A DNA stretch of 64,000 nucleotides from JAHDQI01 sp022705405 (GCA_029973085.1 JARKTN010000059.1:1-64000), one strand, 5' to 3'; positions 46,781 to 54,797 are shown, counted from the stretch's first letter. Numbers and translations are program-made. The notes: a model not told the origin generated them from the letters alone.

Positions 46781-49024
46781 TTATTGAGGGGTTGGTGAGT
46801 CTTTTTCTGATTTTGTTTCTTTTTGAATGTTTATTTTCTGGGTCCACGAATCCAAAATTTTAGGCCATTCTATAAGTTCTGTTTTAATTTGAACCTTTTT
46901 TAAAGAAGACAAAAGAGATCTTTTTAATTCTATGTCTATATTCGGATTTTGGATATATCCTTCTATTATCACAACTAATTCGCTTGACAAATCGAGATCT
47001 TGTTTTGAAAGTTTCTCTTTAAATATAGATTCTACCTGAGTCCATTGCTGAAGGTTTAAGGCCGCTTTCAACAAATCTGGGTGTATTGAATACAGATAGT
47101 CGGAAGATTCTGGTATTGAGCGAACTCGTTTTCCGAGTTCAAGAATCTGAGCATATTCTTTATTTTTTACATAGATTCCGATTAGATTTGTCCATATATC
47201 TCTTAAAAGAGGAATGTTGTGTTCGGCCTGGGCCTTTGTTTCGCTGATCTCCCATAATTGTCTGATTCGCTCGGACTTTTCATTTTGATGCTCCAGTTGT
47301 CTGGCTTGGGCAACACAGACAGCCGCTTCCTGCCGCTGGCAAATCTCCCGGTACGCCTGCCAGGCGCTGTCGGCCGTGCCGTTTTTCGATAGCTGCCCCT
47401 CCACCCAATCCAAATCTTCGCGGCCGCCGATCTGACCGGCCAAATCCAAAAGCACTCCCCGAATTGCCGCGCTTGAATCCTGCACCAGATTTTGCTCTTT
47501 GGAGATTTTCAGCGCTTCTGCTTTATCAATCCCGATCAAACCGGTCAGGCCAGCCAGTCGAATTTCGGGATGATCCTTGTCTGCGACGGCCTCTACAAAT
47601 GCCGGCTTATATAAATGGCCGGCTGAGGCCTTGTGCTGGCCCTGGCTGGAAAGACGGGCCATAATCATCAGCAAGTCGCTGCGAAATGAGTTGGCGGATG
47701 CTGAACCGGCTGCCTGCTGGTATCGTTCCAGCAGTGCGGTTAGATAAACCGTCGCCTGATACGAATCAACCGACGTCAGTTCCAATAACTTTCGAATGAC
47801 TTCCGCTCCGATCTTTGCCGTCGCCGTCTGGTCGTTGCGTAAATATTCAACCGCGATTTCCAGAACCTCCGCCGGAATCTGTTCCGGAAGCGTAATGTTT
47901 GATCCCGGAGAAAAGGCAAAATAACAGGCCTCTCCGAGCGCCTCAAACAAAGCCAGAGATACCTTCGGATCCGTCTCCTTTTTATACTGCTCCAGCAGTT
48001 TTTCCGCTGGATTCAGAGCGCTCATTGTCGTCAGCGTCTGGGCCGTCTGAAATCGAACATCCCGATCGGTATCGCTCAATAAAGCCAAAAGCCGATCGCG
48101 AAGCGCCGGATCTGTCTCTCCGGTCAAACGCACAACCTTCTGCAGCGCCCATATCCGGATCGGCTGTAAATCCGAATTTAAACGCTCCAGCAGAAATTTT
48201 CCCCGAACCGACGAATCCTGCGATTCATACTCATTATCCAGAGCCGCCAGATAAAGCCGCTGCCATCGGTTTCGCTCTTCCTGAAGTTCCCGCAGCCGCA
48301 TCTCCTGTCGAAGCAGCCGTTCCCGCCGGATATCCTCCGGGCTTTTCTGACGCAGCTGCTCTAAAATCGTCGACCAGACCGCGCGCCCCGTCCCTACCGG
48401 TATGCCAAACGCCTCCTGCAGGGCCCGCTCCGCCCCCTGCTGAATCTCCGGACTCGGGTCGTCCAGCAATTGGATTAAAATCCGAAGCGCCTGCGGTTCT
48501 GTGCGGAGCTGCAATACATAAATCCCATGCAAACGCACCGAAAGGGATCGCCCGGGATCCTTGATAACCGGCGTCAGCAGGCCCTCAATCTCCGAAAACC
48601 GGTAAATCAGCAGCGCCTCAGCCGCCAGCCGGGACGCCGTTTCATCCGTTCCGCAAACAACCTGAATCAATGGATCGGCAAACTGCTCTGCCGGAACAAC
48701 CGCTGAACCCAGCCCCCGACTGCGAATCAAAGCACGGCAGACCGCCGTGCGAGCACCCGGATTATCGGACCCGCTTAAGGCCTTCAAAAGGACCTGCCGA
48801 CTCTCAGCATCCTGACGAACCAAAAGCCCGATGGCCGCATCCACACGCACTTCTTCCGTGCCGCCTTGATATAAGGTATCCGAATAGATTCTCAGTTGGC
48901 GGGCGGATTCATCCGGATCAGCAGGCGTTGTCGCCGCAACCGGGCTTTCAGCTGCGGCGTAAAGAGATGCCGGGCCTCCGCTAAACAGAGCAACCAAATA
49001 AAAGTAGATGAAAAAACGATTCAA
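46781..49024 (-). CDS. Secreted HEAT-repeat protein
   Basis: 747 residues, not recognised as a named family. A signal peptide (about 1-25) predicts export. Then a series of HEAT-type helical pairs (for example VRVDAAIGLLVRQD, SRLAAEALLIYR, VRFQTAQTLTT, IRLAGLTGLIG) over residues about 40-560, a charged coiled segment near 235-260, and a C-terminal part of about 180 residues that looks like TPR-type helices (KNKEYAQILELGKRVRSI). The start is a TTG at 49024 with AAGGA about 8 bases before it. The DNA of the last about 500 bases is much AT-richer than the rest. Probably a scaffold for protein contacts; function unknown. Confidence 0.8.
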   Translation of the reverse strand: MNRFFIYFYLVALFSGGPASLYAAAESPVAATTPADPDESARQLRIYSDTLYQGGTEEVRVDAAIGLLVRQDAESRQVLLKALSGSDNPGARTAVCRALIRSRGLGSAVVPAEQFADPLIQVVCGTDETASRLAAEALLIYRFSEIEGLLTPVIKDPGRSLSVRLHGIYVLQLRTEPQALRILIQLLDDPSPEIQQGAERALQEAFGIPVGTGRAVWSTILEQLRQKSPEDIRRERLLRQEMRLRELQEERNRWQRLYLAALDNEYESQDSSVRGKFLLERLNSDLQPIRIWALQKVVRLTGETDPALRDRLLALLSDTDRDVRFQTAQTLTTMSALNPAEKLLEQYKKETDPKVSLALFEALGEACYFAFSPGSNITLPEQIPAEVLEIAVEYLRNDQTATAKIGAEVIRKLLELTSVDSYQATVYLTALLERYQQAAGSASANSFRSDLLMIMARLSSQGQHKASAGHLYKPAFVEAVADKDHPEIRLAGLTGLIGIDKAEALKISKEQNLVQDSSAAIRGVLLDLAGQIGGREDLDWVEGQLSKNGTADSAWQAYREICQRQEAAVCVAQARQLEHQNEKSERIRQLWEISETKAQAEHNIPLLRDIWTNLIGIYVKNKEYAQILELGKRVRSIPESSDYLYSIHPDLLKAALNLQQWTQVESIFKEKLSKQDLDLSSELVVIIEGYIQNPNIDIELKRSLLSSLKKVQIKTELIEWPKILDSWTQKINIQKETKSEKDSPTPQ

Positions 49025-49169
49025 AAATAGTTCCTTATCGCCAGCATGAATCGGTCTCTGATACTGTCTTCGTCAAAACAAAGTCAATCTTAACACAATT
49101 TATGACAGGATCAAACATGAACAGAAAAAAACAATTACTCTCAAGGAAATAGGCGGACTTTCCCTTTCT

Positions 49170-49199
49170 ATTTTACTCTAAAATACGGTTTTTGTTCAA
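49170..49199 (-). promoter_or_regulatory. Candidate promoter of the HEAT-repeat gene
   Basis: Minus strand: TTGAAC (49199-49194), 18-base spacer, TAAAAT (49175-49170), about 145 bases before the TTG start. Confidence 0.4.
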
Positions 49200-49242
49200 T
49201 GCGTCTTGACGCCTGCTGAGAATTCGTTTGTCTTCTCTCTTG

Positions 49243-50145
49243 TCAGGGAAGGCGAATCAGCGCCGCGGCCGGAAAACATCCCGATGGACGCCGGCCCTCG
49301 AACATCCGCCGGTCAACCTCCGCCCATAGAATCTCCACTTGAGGACTTACCAGAATCACCTCCGCCCCATCCGTCTCCCGGCTGCTCAATCCGTCAACGA
49401 CTCCCTCCAGTGCGGATGGAAGCCAGGTATCAACCAGCCCTGTCCCTTCCGCTCCGGCCGTCTGCTCAGCCCCTTGTAAAATCCGAATCAACCGGCTGTC
49501 CGCCGAATCGACAAAATCCCCAAACACAACCACCGGCTCATCCCTCTTTCCCCGGGCAATCTGGCGCAACAGCAGTTCTGCGCTTTTTTCCCTCGACCAG
49601 GCCGACCTGCGATCCATCTGCATGTTATACACAATAAATGTCCGCCCTGTCAGACGTTCGGTCAGACGCACCCAAATACACACTCGCGGCGATCCCTGTC
49701 CCCAGTGAACAGACCCGGCCGCCCATGGAGTATTGGAAAACCAGAAACTTCCGGTCTGCGCCGCTCGAAAACGGTCTTTGCGGTATAGAACCGGGCAGAT
49801 CGGCCAGGTCGGATCCCAATCCGCAGACCCCGTTCCGACTGCCTCATAAACCGCCAACCCACGCTGAAGATCCTGAACCTGAACGGGGTCAGCGCCCTGC
49901 AGCCCAATCACATCGGCTCCGTGATCGGCCAGCAGATCAAGCGCCGCATTGTGCCGATAGGTCCAGGCCGGCTCTCCATCTTCCGAGGAGTTGTGGATTG
50001 GAAAACCAAGCAGTTTGATCTCCGCCCCGGCCGTTTCAAAAGCCACAATACGGCGGCCTTCTCCCAATCGCCCGCAGCCGGATTCCAATACCAGCGACAG
50101 TCCAGCCGCTGTCCACAGGCACCATACAAGACATCGTTTTCCCAA
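49243..50145 (-). CDS. EEP-fold lipoprotein lacking all catalytic residues (pseudoenzyme)
   Basis: 300 residues with lipobox LESGC (Cys24). The fold is that of the endonuclease/exonuclease/phosphatase family: aligned landmarks are DVIGLQ, CPVLYRKDRF, FWFSNTP, WGQGSPRVCIWVRL, VVVFGDF and RPSGCFP. In active relatives these sites read LQE, N-THLDH, GDFN and SDHFP. Here they read LQG (Gly84), YNMQMDR (Gln176 for His), GDFV (Val212) and SGC (Gly289, Cys290 for Asp-His); the SFNIR Asn is also lost (Pro49). Metal and phosphate catalysis should be impossible. The start is a TTG at 50145 with AAAGGA about 8 bases upstream. A binding or structural role on the outer membrane is inferred. Confidence 0.85.
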   Translation of the reverse strand: MGKRCLVWCLWTAAGLSLVLESGCGRLGEGRRIVAFETAGAEIKLLGFPIHNSSEDGEPAWTYRHNAALDLLADHGADVIGLQGADPVQVQDLQRGLAVYEAVGTGSADWDPTWPICPVLYRKDRFRAAQTGSFWFSNTPWAAGSVHWGQGSPRVCIWVRLTERLTGRTFIVYNMQMDRRSAWSREKSAELLLRQIARGKRDEPVVVFGDFVDSADSRLIRILQGAEQTAGAEGTGLVDTWLPSALEGVVDGLSSRETDGAEVILVSPQVEILWAEVDRRMFEGRRPSGCFPAAALIRLP

Positions 50146-50461
50146 CGTTTATTCCTTTCACCGGCTTAAGATCTTTCATCCTTTCTGCCGACAAAATTCA
50201 AAGAAACCGGCAGACTCAACACCAGACACGCCCCTTTCATGCCTCCGCACAAAGCCCTGTCTGGAAATTAGACTCTCTATAGCAGAATATCGCAGCCGGC
50301 TTATCTTCTCAACAGAATAAACAGTTCATATACCGCTCGGAGATTTCCGGTTTCATTTCGATCTTTTGTATGCAGACCTCTTCGGAGAACAAGATATGGA
50401 CAAACTATGCATTTCTCTTTCGATCTATCTATAGGTTCTAACACCCCCCCCTGATTCAGCG
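50146..50461. other. Gap upstream of the EEP-like gene
   Basis: No gene recognised. An eight-G run (minus strand) lies near 50444-50451. A 71-codon minus frame across 50301-50516 runs through the terminator hairpin and is not credible. Confidence 0.4.
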
Positions 50462-50542
50462 CATTAAAAAACCTTCGGCAGATAAACCTGCCGAAGGTCC
50501 CGCCAAAATAAGCCAAACCTCCCTTGGCTCACCATCTCGGTG
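50462..50542 (-). ncRNA. Candidate small RNA with intrinsic terminator
   Basis: Minus-strand reading shows three successive hairpins: CACC/GGTG (50530-50542), AGCCAA/TTGGCT with a GGGAGG-containing loop (50511-50529), and an 11-bp terminator stem (50471-50481 with 50488-50498) followed by five T residues. A TATACT -10-like hexamer lies at 50552-50547, with no good -35. It could instead be the 3' end of the hydrolase mRNA, whose stop is 160 bases upstream. The loop resembles a Shine-Dalgarno sequence. Confidence 0.45.
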
Positions 50543-50702
50543 TAATAGTATATTTTATCGTATATTTTTTAAACTTTCGCCATAAGGAAAAATACCTATT
50601 TTTAAATAAAAATTTGCCTATAAAAATTAAAAAAGGAAGAATGGAAAGATATGAATGCGTCCTATTTTAACATTCCAATCTTTGAATATTTATTTTTTTT
50701 GC

Positions 50703-51650
50703 CTATTTTTTCATTTCCGTGGATTTGCCCGTCAAGTCCTTCAAAAACTGAATCCAGTGTGTCCACACTCTTTTATATGTTTGAAAATCTTCCATAAATC
50801 CGTCGTTATGAGATCCGCGGATCTGCGCAAAGCGTTTGGGCTGATTTGCGGATTCATATATCTTTTGCCCTAACTGAAATGGAACAATCTCATCTTCAGG
50901 ACTATGGATTACCAAAACTGGGCAGTGAACAGACTGGACTGATTCGACGGTATCAAATTTAAAACGAGCAAACCATCCGATCGGAAGCCAGGGATAATAA
51001 TGTTTGCCCATATCGATCACAGAGGAAAAGGAACTTTCCAGAACCAGTCCGGCCGGGTCCGGCATATTACGGCGGGACAGATCGACCGCCAGGCGGGCGG
51101 CCACACTGCCTCCCAGAGAACGCCCGAAAAGGAGAATCCGATCCGGAGGAACCTGCTGCCGCTCTGTCAGCCAGACCCATCCGGCATAGGCATCCCGATA
51201 CAGTCCATGTTCGCTCGGGCGGCCTTCGCTTCGGCCGTATCCGCGGTAATCAAAGATCAGACAGCCGAGCCCCAGGTCATGAAAAATTTTGAGGGTATCC
51301 AGACGATGGCTGATGTTGCCTGCGTTGCCGTGACAGAACAAAACGGTAAAATGCGATTCCTCAGCAGGAATATACCAGGCGTCCAGACGCAATTGGTCAG
51401 AGGTCGTCAGTTGAACGGATTGATACGATAGTCCGACTTCTTCAGATCGGCCGTCGTGTTGTCGATACGGGCAAAAAATCATTCGGGGCTGAAATAGATA
51501 CAGCAGTACGATCAGCCCAAAGTACACGCCGGCAACCGCCAGGAAAACGGAAAGCAGTACGCTCATCCAGCGGCCTTTCGCAAATCGTTTATACAAAAAC
51601 GGGATATACGCCGCCATCACGATCAGCAGAATAAAAAAACGTTGCCGCAT
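50703..51650 (-). CDS. Membrane-anchored alpha/beta hydrolase (BEM46/ABHD13-like)
   Basis: 315 residues with two N-terminal hydrophobic segments (about 5-22 and 29-52). Serine hydrolase core: oxyanion motif FCHGNAGN, FDYRGYGRSEG, nucleophile elbow GRSLGG, acid in HSPEDEIVP and histidine in GSHNDGF, so the full triad is present. The family acts on esters or lipids; the real substrate is unknown. The ATG at 51650 has GGGAG about 10 bases upstream. It follows lexA by 141 bases. Confidence 0.9.
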   Translation of the reverse strand: MRQRFFILLIVMAAYIPFLYKRFAKGRWMSVLLSVFLAVAGVYFGLIVLLYLFQPRMIFCPYRQHDGRSEEVGLSYQSVQLTTSDQLRLDAWYIPAEESHFTVLFCHGNAGNISHRLDTLKIFHDLGLGCLIFDYRGYGRSEGRPSEHGLYRDAYAGWVWLTERQQVPPDRILLFGRSLGGSVAARLAVDLSRRNMPDPAGLVLESSFSSVIDMGKHYYPWLPIGWFARFKFDTVESVQSVHCPVLVIHSPEDEIVPFQLGQKIYESANQPKRFAQIRGSHNDGFMEDFQTYKRVWTHWIQFLKDLTGKSTEMKK

Positions 51651-51791
51651 CGTTTGTATCTCCCTTTTGCGGTTACTGTACAGCAGGCAGATCGGAATGT
51701 AAAGGATCGGCCCTTGTCAAAAGCAAGGCGGTCAGACATGATTCTTTTGATTTGTCGAAAACAGCAGAGATACAAAAACACGGGGAAATTT

Positions 51792-52448
51792 CTACATCCT
51801 GCGAATCAGCCCTACAACAATCGCCTCGATACGGCACTGCCTTGAATAAATCGGTTCGAAGGCGTCATTGGAAGGCATCAGACAAACCTGCGAGGCCTCC
51901 TTAAAAAACCGTTTGATTGTCGCCTGTTCCCCCTCGACAATCGCCACCACCAATTGCCCGTTTTCCGCCGTGGGCTGCCGATGGCAGACTACATAATCCC
52001 TGTCGAGGATTCCTGCGCCGGTCATACTGTGTCCCTGTACCCGAAGCACAAACAGGGAATCCATATTACCGAATAAACCCTGAAGCGAAAACGGCTGCTT
52101 GTCTTCAAGGGCCTCAATCCCGTAGCCAGCTGCTGCGGCTCCCGCCAGAGTCAGCGTATCGGAAGCGGCTTGCCCTGCAAATGGATTCTCAGGCAGCGGA
52201 ACCTTCGCGAGCAGACGCTGCCCCCGTTCGGTTAAGCGTAAAGAGCGTGCCTTGCCGGGAACCTGATAAACCAGTCTTTTTTCGCGCAGAGCGGCCAGAT
52301 GTTCGTGTACGGTTGGACGGCTTGCGCCGAGGGATTGAGCCAACTCCGCGATCGTCGCTGAATAACAATGTCTGGACTGGAATTCGGCGACGGCCTGAAG
52401 AACCTCTAATTGACGCGGGGTGATCGAGACGGGAATGGGCCTGGGCAT
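51792..52448 (-). CDS. lexA: LexA-type SOS repressor
   Basis: Represses DNA-damage genes until RecA triggers self-cleavage. 218 residues: N-terminal winged helix (TPRQLEVLQAVAEFQ, TIAELAQSLGASRPTVHEHLAALREK), cleavage site Ala107-Gly108 (AAAAGYG), nucleophile Ser141 (GHSMTGAGILDRD) and Lys179 (ATIKRFF). Spacing of cleavage site, Ser and Lys matches E. coli within one residue. The ATG at 52448 has AAAGGAG 9 bases upstream. No obvious LexA box was found in the upstream 300 bases. It overlaps the tail of an upstream frame. Confidence 0.93.
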   Translation of the reverse strand: MPRPIPVSITPRQLEVLQAVAEFQSRHCYSATIAELAQSLGASRPTVHEHLAALREKRLVYQVPGKARSLRLTERGQRLLAKVPLPENPFAGQAASDTLTLAGAAAAGYGIEALEDKQPFSLQGLFGNMDSLFVLRVQGHSMTGAGILDRDYVVCHRQPTAENGQLVVAIVEGEQATIKRFFKEASQVCLMPSNDAFEPIYSRQCRIEAIVVGLIRRM

Positions 52449-52728
52449 AGAGAGTTTTCTCCTTTAAAGATGATTGCGGATCGCCGGCCGAATGGGGGGC
52501 GCTGGTCCGGACAGGTTGCAGGGCGGCGGCAAGGTCTTCGGCCAGTTCCGGCTGGATGGAGGTCCCCAGCAGCCGACCAATCAGCCCCAGAATCCGCGTG
52601 ATCGGGTCGGCCGAAGAATCTTCTGGAATTGGTACAGCCGGCAATGCGGGCCATGGTGTGATAAAATCTCCACCCGGGCCGAATTTGCAAATGGGAATAT
52701 CCGCATTTTTGAATCGATTTACGTCCAT
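52189..52728 (-). CDS. Possible small gene upstream of lexA, running into it
   Basis: Not recognised. The ATG at 52728 has a GCAGG site. Residues 1-93 look like real protein (MDVNRFKNADIPICKFGPGG; ITRILGLIGRLLG; ELAEDLAAALQPV) and end just at the lexA ribosome site. The remaining 86 codons overlap lexA in another frame and are Arg/Ser-rich, as expected of a shadow. In a shifted frame a stop (CTT TAA) occurs right before lexA, so either the true gene ended there and a frameshift opened it, or the long overlap is real. Confidence 0.35.
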   Translation of the reverse strand: MDVNRFKNADIPICKFGPGGDFITPWPALPAVPIPEDSSADPITRILGLIGRLLGTSIQPELAEDLAAALQPVRTSAPHSAGDPQSSLKEKTLYAQAHSRLDHPASIRGSSGRRRIPVQTLLFSDDRGVGSIPRRKPSNRTRTSGRSARKKTGLSGSRQGTLFTLNRTGAASAREGSAA

Positions 52729-52907
52729 GTTTTACCTGCCTTCCAAGAATTTCGTAAACTTCCGCTTTTGTGCTCAGGGTATATCGGCAAGGCAGGTCCT
52801 TTCTCCCGAACAAAAACCGAACAGCCAGAAAGTTTTTTATCTCTATTGGGGATAGACGGTTAGAACTGAAATGAGAGTTTTCCGCAAAATATTTTAAAAA
52901 TATTGAC

Positions 52908-53076
52908 AAAAAAACCGCCCGCACTTCGCAGAAGGAGGAGGAAGTCGGTGAACTTCCCAGGGCTACTTGAAGGTACGGGCGGCAGAAGGAGCTTTTTTAC
53001 ATTCTCAACAAAGATCTTTGTCTTTGACGCAATCGCTATTGCCGATAAATCTCATTTTTCAAATAACTGACAAACC
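52908..53076 (-). ncRNA. Candidate structured RNA or leader, with terminator
   Basis: Minus strand: TTGCAA (53111-53106), 17-base spacer, TATATT (53088-53083) form a fair promoter; transcription would run to a terminator-like end about 169 bases on. The end is an outer stem CCGCCCG/CGGGCGG (52982-52976 with 52921-52915), an inner CTTC/GAAG pair and an apical GGAAGT/ACTTCC hairpin (52940-52957), then seven T residues. A perfect 14-bp palindrome lies at 53008-53021. It sits between the RNase HII-like gene and the lexA leader and may be the mRNA end of the former. Confidence 0.45.
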
Positions 53077-53232
53077 ACAAACAATATAATGGGGAATCTT
53101 GGAAATTGCAATAAAAAAAAATAAAAAATCTAAAAATTACTCGGAAAAATGCCTAATTTTGTTTCAGAAAAATATTAAGTTTTTTAATATCAATTAATTA
53201 GGCGCCTTAGAAAAAGGCGGGTTCGACCCTTT

Positions 53233-54204
53233 TTATCGAATTCTTACCAAAAGATTTTTCGGAACATCCGAGGCCGGCAGAGAAGAATATAATTCCGCAA
53301 TGTAGCGCTGCCCATCCTGCCAATAACCGGCTGTGGGCTTAATATTTTTACAAATCTTTGAAAAATAAGCATTTAAGTTGTCCATCAAAACCTCTCGAAT
53401 CAGTTTGCTGACCATAGAGGCCAAACTGACCGGCAGAAACTTTTCATCAGCGCCGGCAGTAAAATGCAGCCGCATCGCCCGCGATCCTGCGGCCAATTCA
53501 TAGCTATTCAAATTTGCGTCGGCCTTAAGTTCCGTCAATTCCATATCCGGAAACATCCGCTGGATTTCCGGTCGATAATTCAAACGCCCCCCCTGCTGGT
53601 CTATTAAAAACTGAACCTTGTCAGATACGGTTGCCTCGGATCTGAACACAGCGTCAATCAGGCAGCACAATTCGCCGAAAAGTACACGGGACTTATTCTT
53701 AACCATCCTGATTTTTTCGTTAAAATCATTGACTTCCAGACAGCGTGCCTGAAGTTTACGGATCCGGATCCCGTTTTCCTGCATAACTCGCCCCAGCAGT
53801 CCGGCGGCAATTCGAACCTCGTCCTCAATTTTTAATGGCTGCTGCGATAAATCAGAATACCAGGAATACAGGATAGATTGAGAAGCAAAAGTCGGGCACA
53901 GGGCAAGCAGCAGTTGTTCGACGGTTTTTAGATCTTCTTTTCCCGGATCGGCTGCCAGTAAAAAGGCCAAAACCGTGCGCCGCAGGTGTTTGATTCCGGA
54001 TTTTCGGGAATACACCTTTTTGCTGTCATTGACCAGAAGCCGCCCGCCAAGCCCTTTTTTCTCCATACTGACCGCACGGGACAGAATCCTCCATAAATCA
54101 GATCGAATATGGCTATCCGGAACCTCCAGAACCGCCGTACTGACCACAAGCGGCCCCAAAAGAGGCCCGTAGCCGGCTTCATCAATCCCTGCGATAATTG
54201 CCAT
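53233..54204 (-). CDS. RNase HII-like protein, long divergent form
   Basis: RNase HII cuts RNA-DNA hybrids at ribonucleotides. 323 residues against about 200 for E. coli RnhB. Family motifs: GIDEAGYGPLLGPLVV with Asp8-Glu9, VNDSKKVYS (Asp60), LIDQQGGR, KADANLNSYELAAGSRA and PVSLASMVSKLIREVLM. The extra length is in the middle (about 75-190). Catalytic residues appear present, so activity is plausible though the class differs from canonical RnhB. The ATG at 54204 follows GGGCGGAG. Confidence 0.8.
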   Translation of the reverse strand: MAIIAGIDEAGYGPLLGPLVVSTAVLEVPDSHIRSDLWRILSRAVSMEKKGLGGRLLVNDSKKVYSRKSGIKHLRRTVLAFLLAADPGKEDLKTVEQLLLALCPTFASQSILYSWYSDLSQQPLKIEDEVRIAAGLLGRVMQENGIRIRKLQARCLEVNDFNEKIRMVKNKSRVLFGELCCLIDAVFRSEATVSDKVQFLIDQQGGRLNYRPEIQRMFPDMELTELKADANLNSYELAAGSRAMRLHFTAGADEKFLPVSLASMVSKLIREVLMDNLNAYFSKICKNIKPTAGYWQDGQRYIAELYSSLPASDVPKNLLVRIR

Positions 54205-54235
54205 CGTTTACGCTCCGCCCGATAAAGTTTGGCGC

Positions 54236-54263
54236 AGTATAATCGGCATTAAACATAAATCAA
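54236..54263 (-). promoter_or_regulatory. Promoter of the RNase HII-like gene
   Basis: Minus strand: TTGATT (54263-54258), 16-base spacer, TATACT (54241-54236), about 32 bases before the ATG. It lies downstream of the attenuator-like terminator, so the gene can be transcribed independently of that leader. Confidence 0.55.
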
Positions 54264-54303
54264 GGGACAGGAGATAAACAAAAAGAGGAAAGAAAATGCG
54301 GAT

Positions 54304-54368
54304 AAAAAAAGCGGGGGCCAATTAGAACAGAGATATCAACCTTCTGTTCCGGGGTCGGCGGCCCCCGC
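54304..54368 (-). terminator. Two-tier terminator hairpin of the leader RNA
   Basis: Minus strand: 9-bp GC stem GCGGGGGCC/GGCCCCCGC (54368-54360 with 54319-54311), an internal loop, then an inner 7-bp GAACAGA/TCTGTTC stem (54349-54343 with 54331-54325), and seven T residues (54310-54304). Confidence 0.8.
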
Positions 54369-54414
54369 ATATTAACCCAGAGATTGGCTTGGTTTTGCGC
54401 CTGTTCGATATTCA

Positions 54415-54443
54415 ATTTTATACACTTTATTGATGGCATACAA
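54415..54443 (-). promoter_or_regulatory. Alternative internal promoter
   Basis: Minus strand: TTGTAT (54443-54438), 17-base spacer, TAAAAT (54420-54415). If used, it would give a short RNA of about 105 bases ending at the T run, without the first switch segment. Confidence 0.4.
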
Positions 54444-54498
54444 CCTTATTTATTTTATGTGACACAGAAAAAGGGAATTGAGAGAAAACAGCAAGGGT

Positions 54499-54576
54499 TC
54501 AGGGTTTGAATATCGGCGGGGGCCGCTGCCTGTGGCCTGACCAACCAAAACGAATGGAAACAAAACACGATCTCAT
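54499..54576 (-). CDS. Candidate leader peptide with a Pro-Pro-Pro stretch
   Basis: 25 residues read directly from the minus strand: starts MRSCFVSIRFGWSG and continues with HRQRPPPIFKP. A G-rich site (GGGGG) lies 5-6 bases before the ATG. The Arg-Pro-Pro-Pro codons coincide with the first GC segment (54526-54516) that can pair with the terminator. An alternative frame (54455-54589, 44 residues) overlaps it but has no ribosome site. Polyproline is a known ribosome-stalling motif. Whether the peptide is made is unknown. Confidence 0.35.
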   Translation of the reverse strand: MRSCFVSIRFGWSGHRQRPPPIFKP

Positions 54577-54612
54577 TTTTAACCCCCATTAATTATTAAT
54601 TATGTAAGGATG

Positions 54613-54641
54613 ATTATATATAAAAGCGAAATCTGCTTCAA
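54613..54641 (-). promoter_or_regulatory. Promoter of the leader RNA
   Basis: Minus strand: TTGAAG (54641-54636), 17-base spacer, exact TATAAT (54618-54613). The predicted start near 54606 gives a leader of about 300 bases to the T run at 54304. Confidence 0.55.
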
Positions 54642-54797
54642 GATAATTTTAAGATTTTATTAAGATTATAATAAAATTATTAATTTTCACATTAATTAAC
54701 ACAAAACAGGCGTTTTTATAGGACATCCAAGATATTGTTTGAAATATTTTTTCTTTTTGACGAGCTTTTTTTATCGCGCCTTTGGGGGTTTGTTGAT

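Noticed and set aside
50301..50516. A 71-residue minus-strand protein
   Set aside because: The frame crosses the perfect terminator hairpin at 50471-50498 and has no ribosome site or homology.
51651..51791. CTGTACAG near 51676-51683 as an SOS box
   Set aside because: Spacing does not fit the CTG-N10-CAG or GAAC-N4-GTTC type operators and it lies downstream, not upstream, of lexA.
52908..53076. SRP RNA, 6S RNA or tmRNA
   Set aside because: No GGAAG tetraloop domain of SRP, no long closing stem of 6S, no tRNA-like part or tag frame of tmRNA.
54358..54430. Similarity of the leader segment (TCTGGGTTAATA) to the 3' part of a TPP riboswitch
   Set aside because: The CUGAGA element and the rest of the TPP fold are absent; the match is short.
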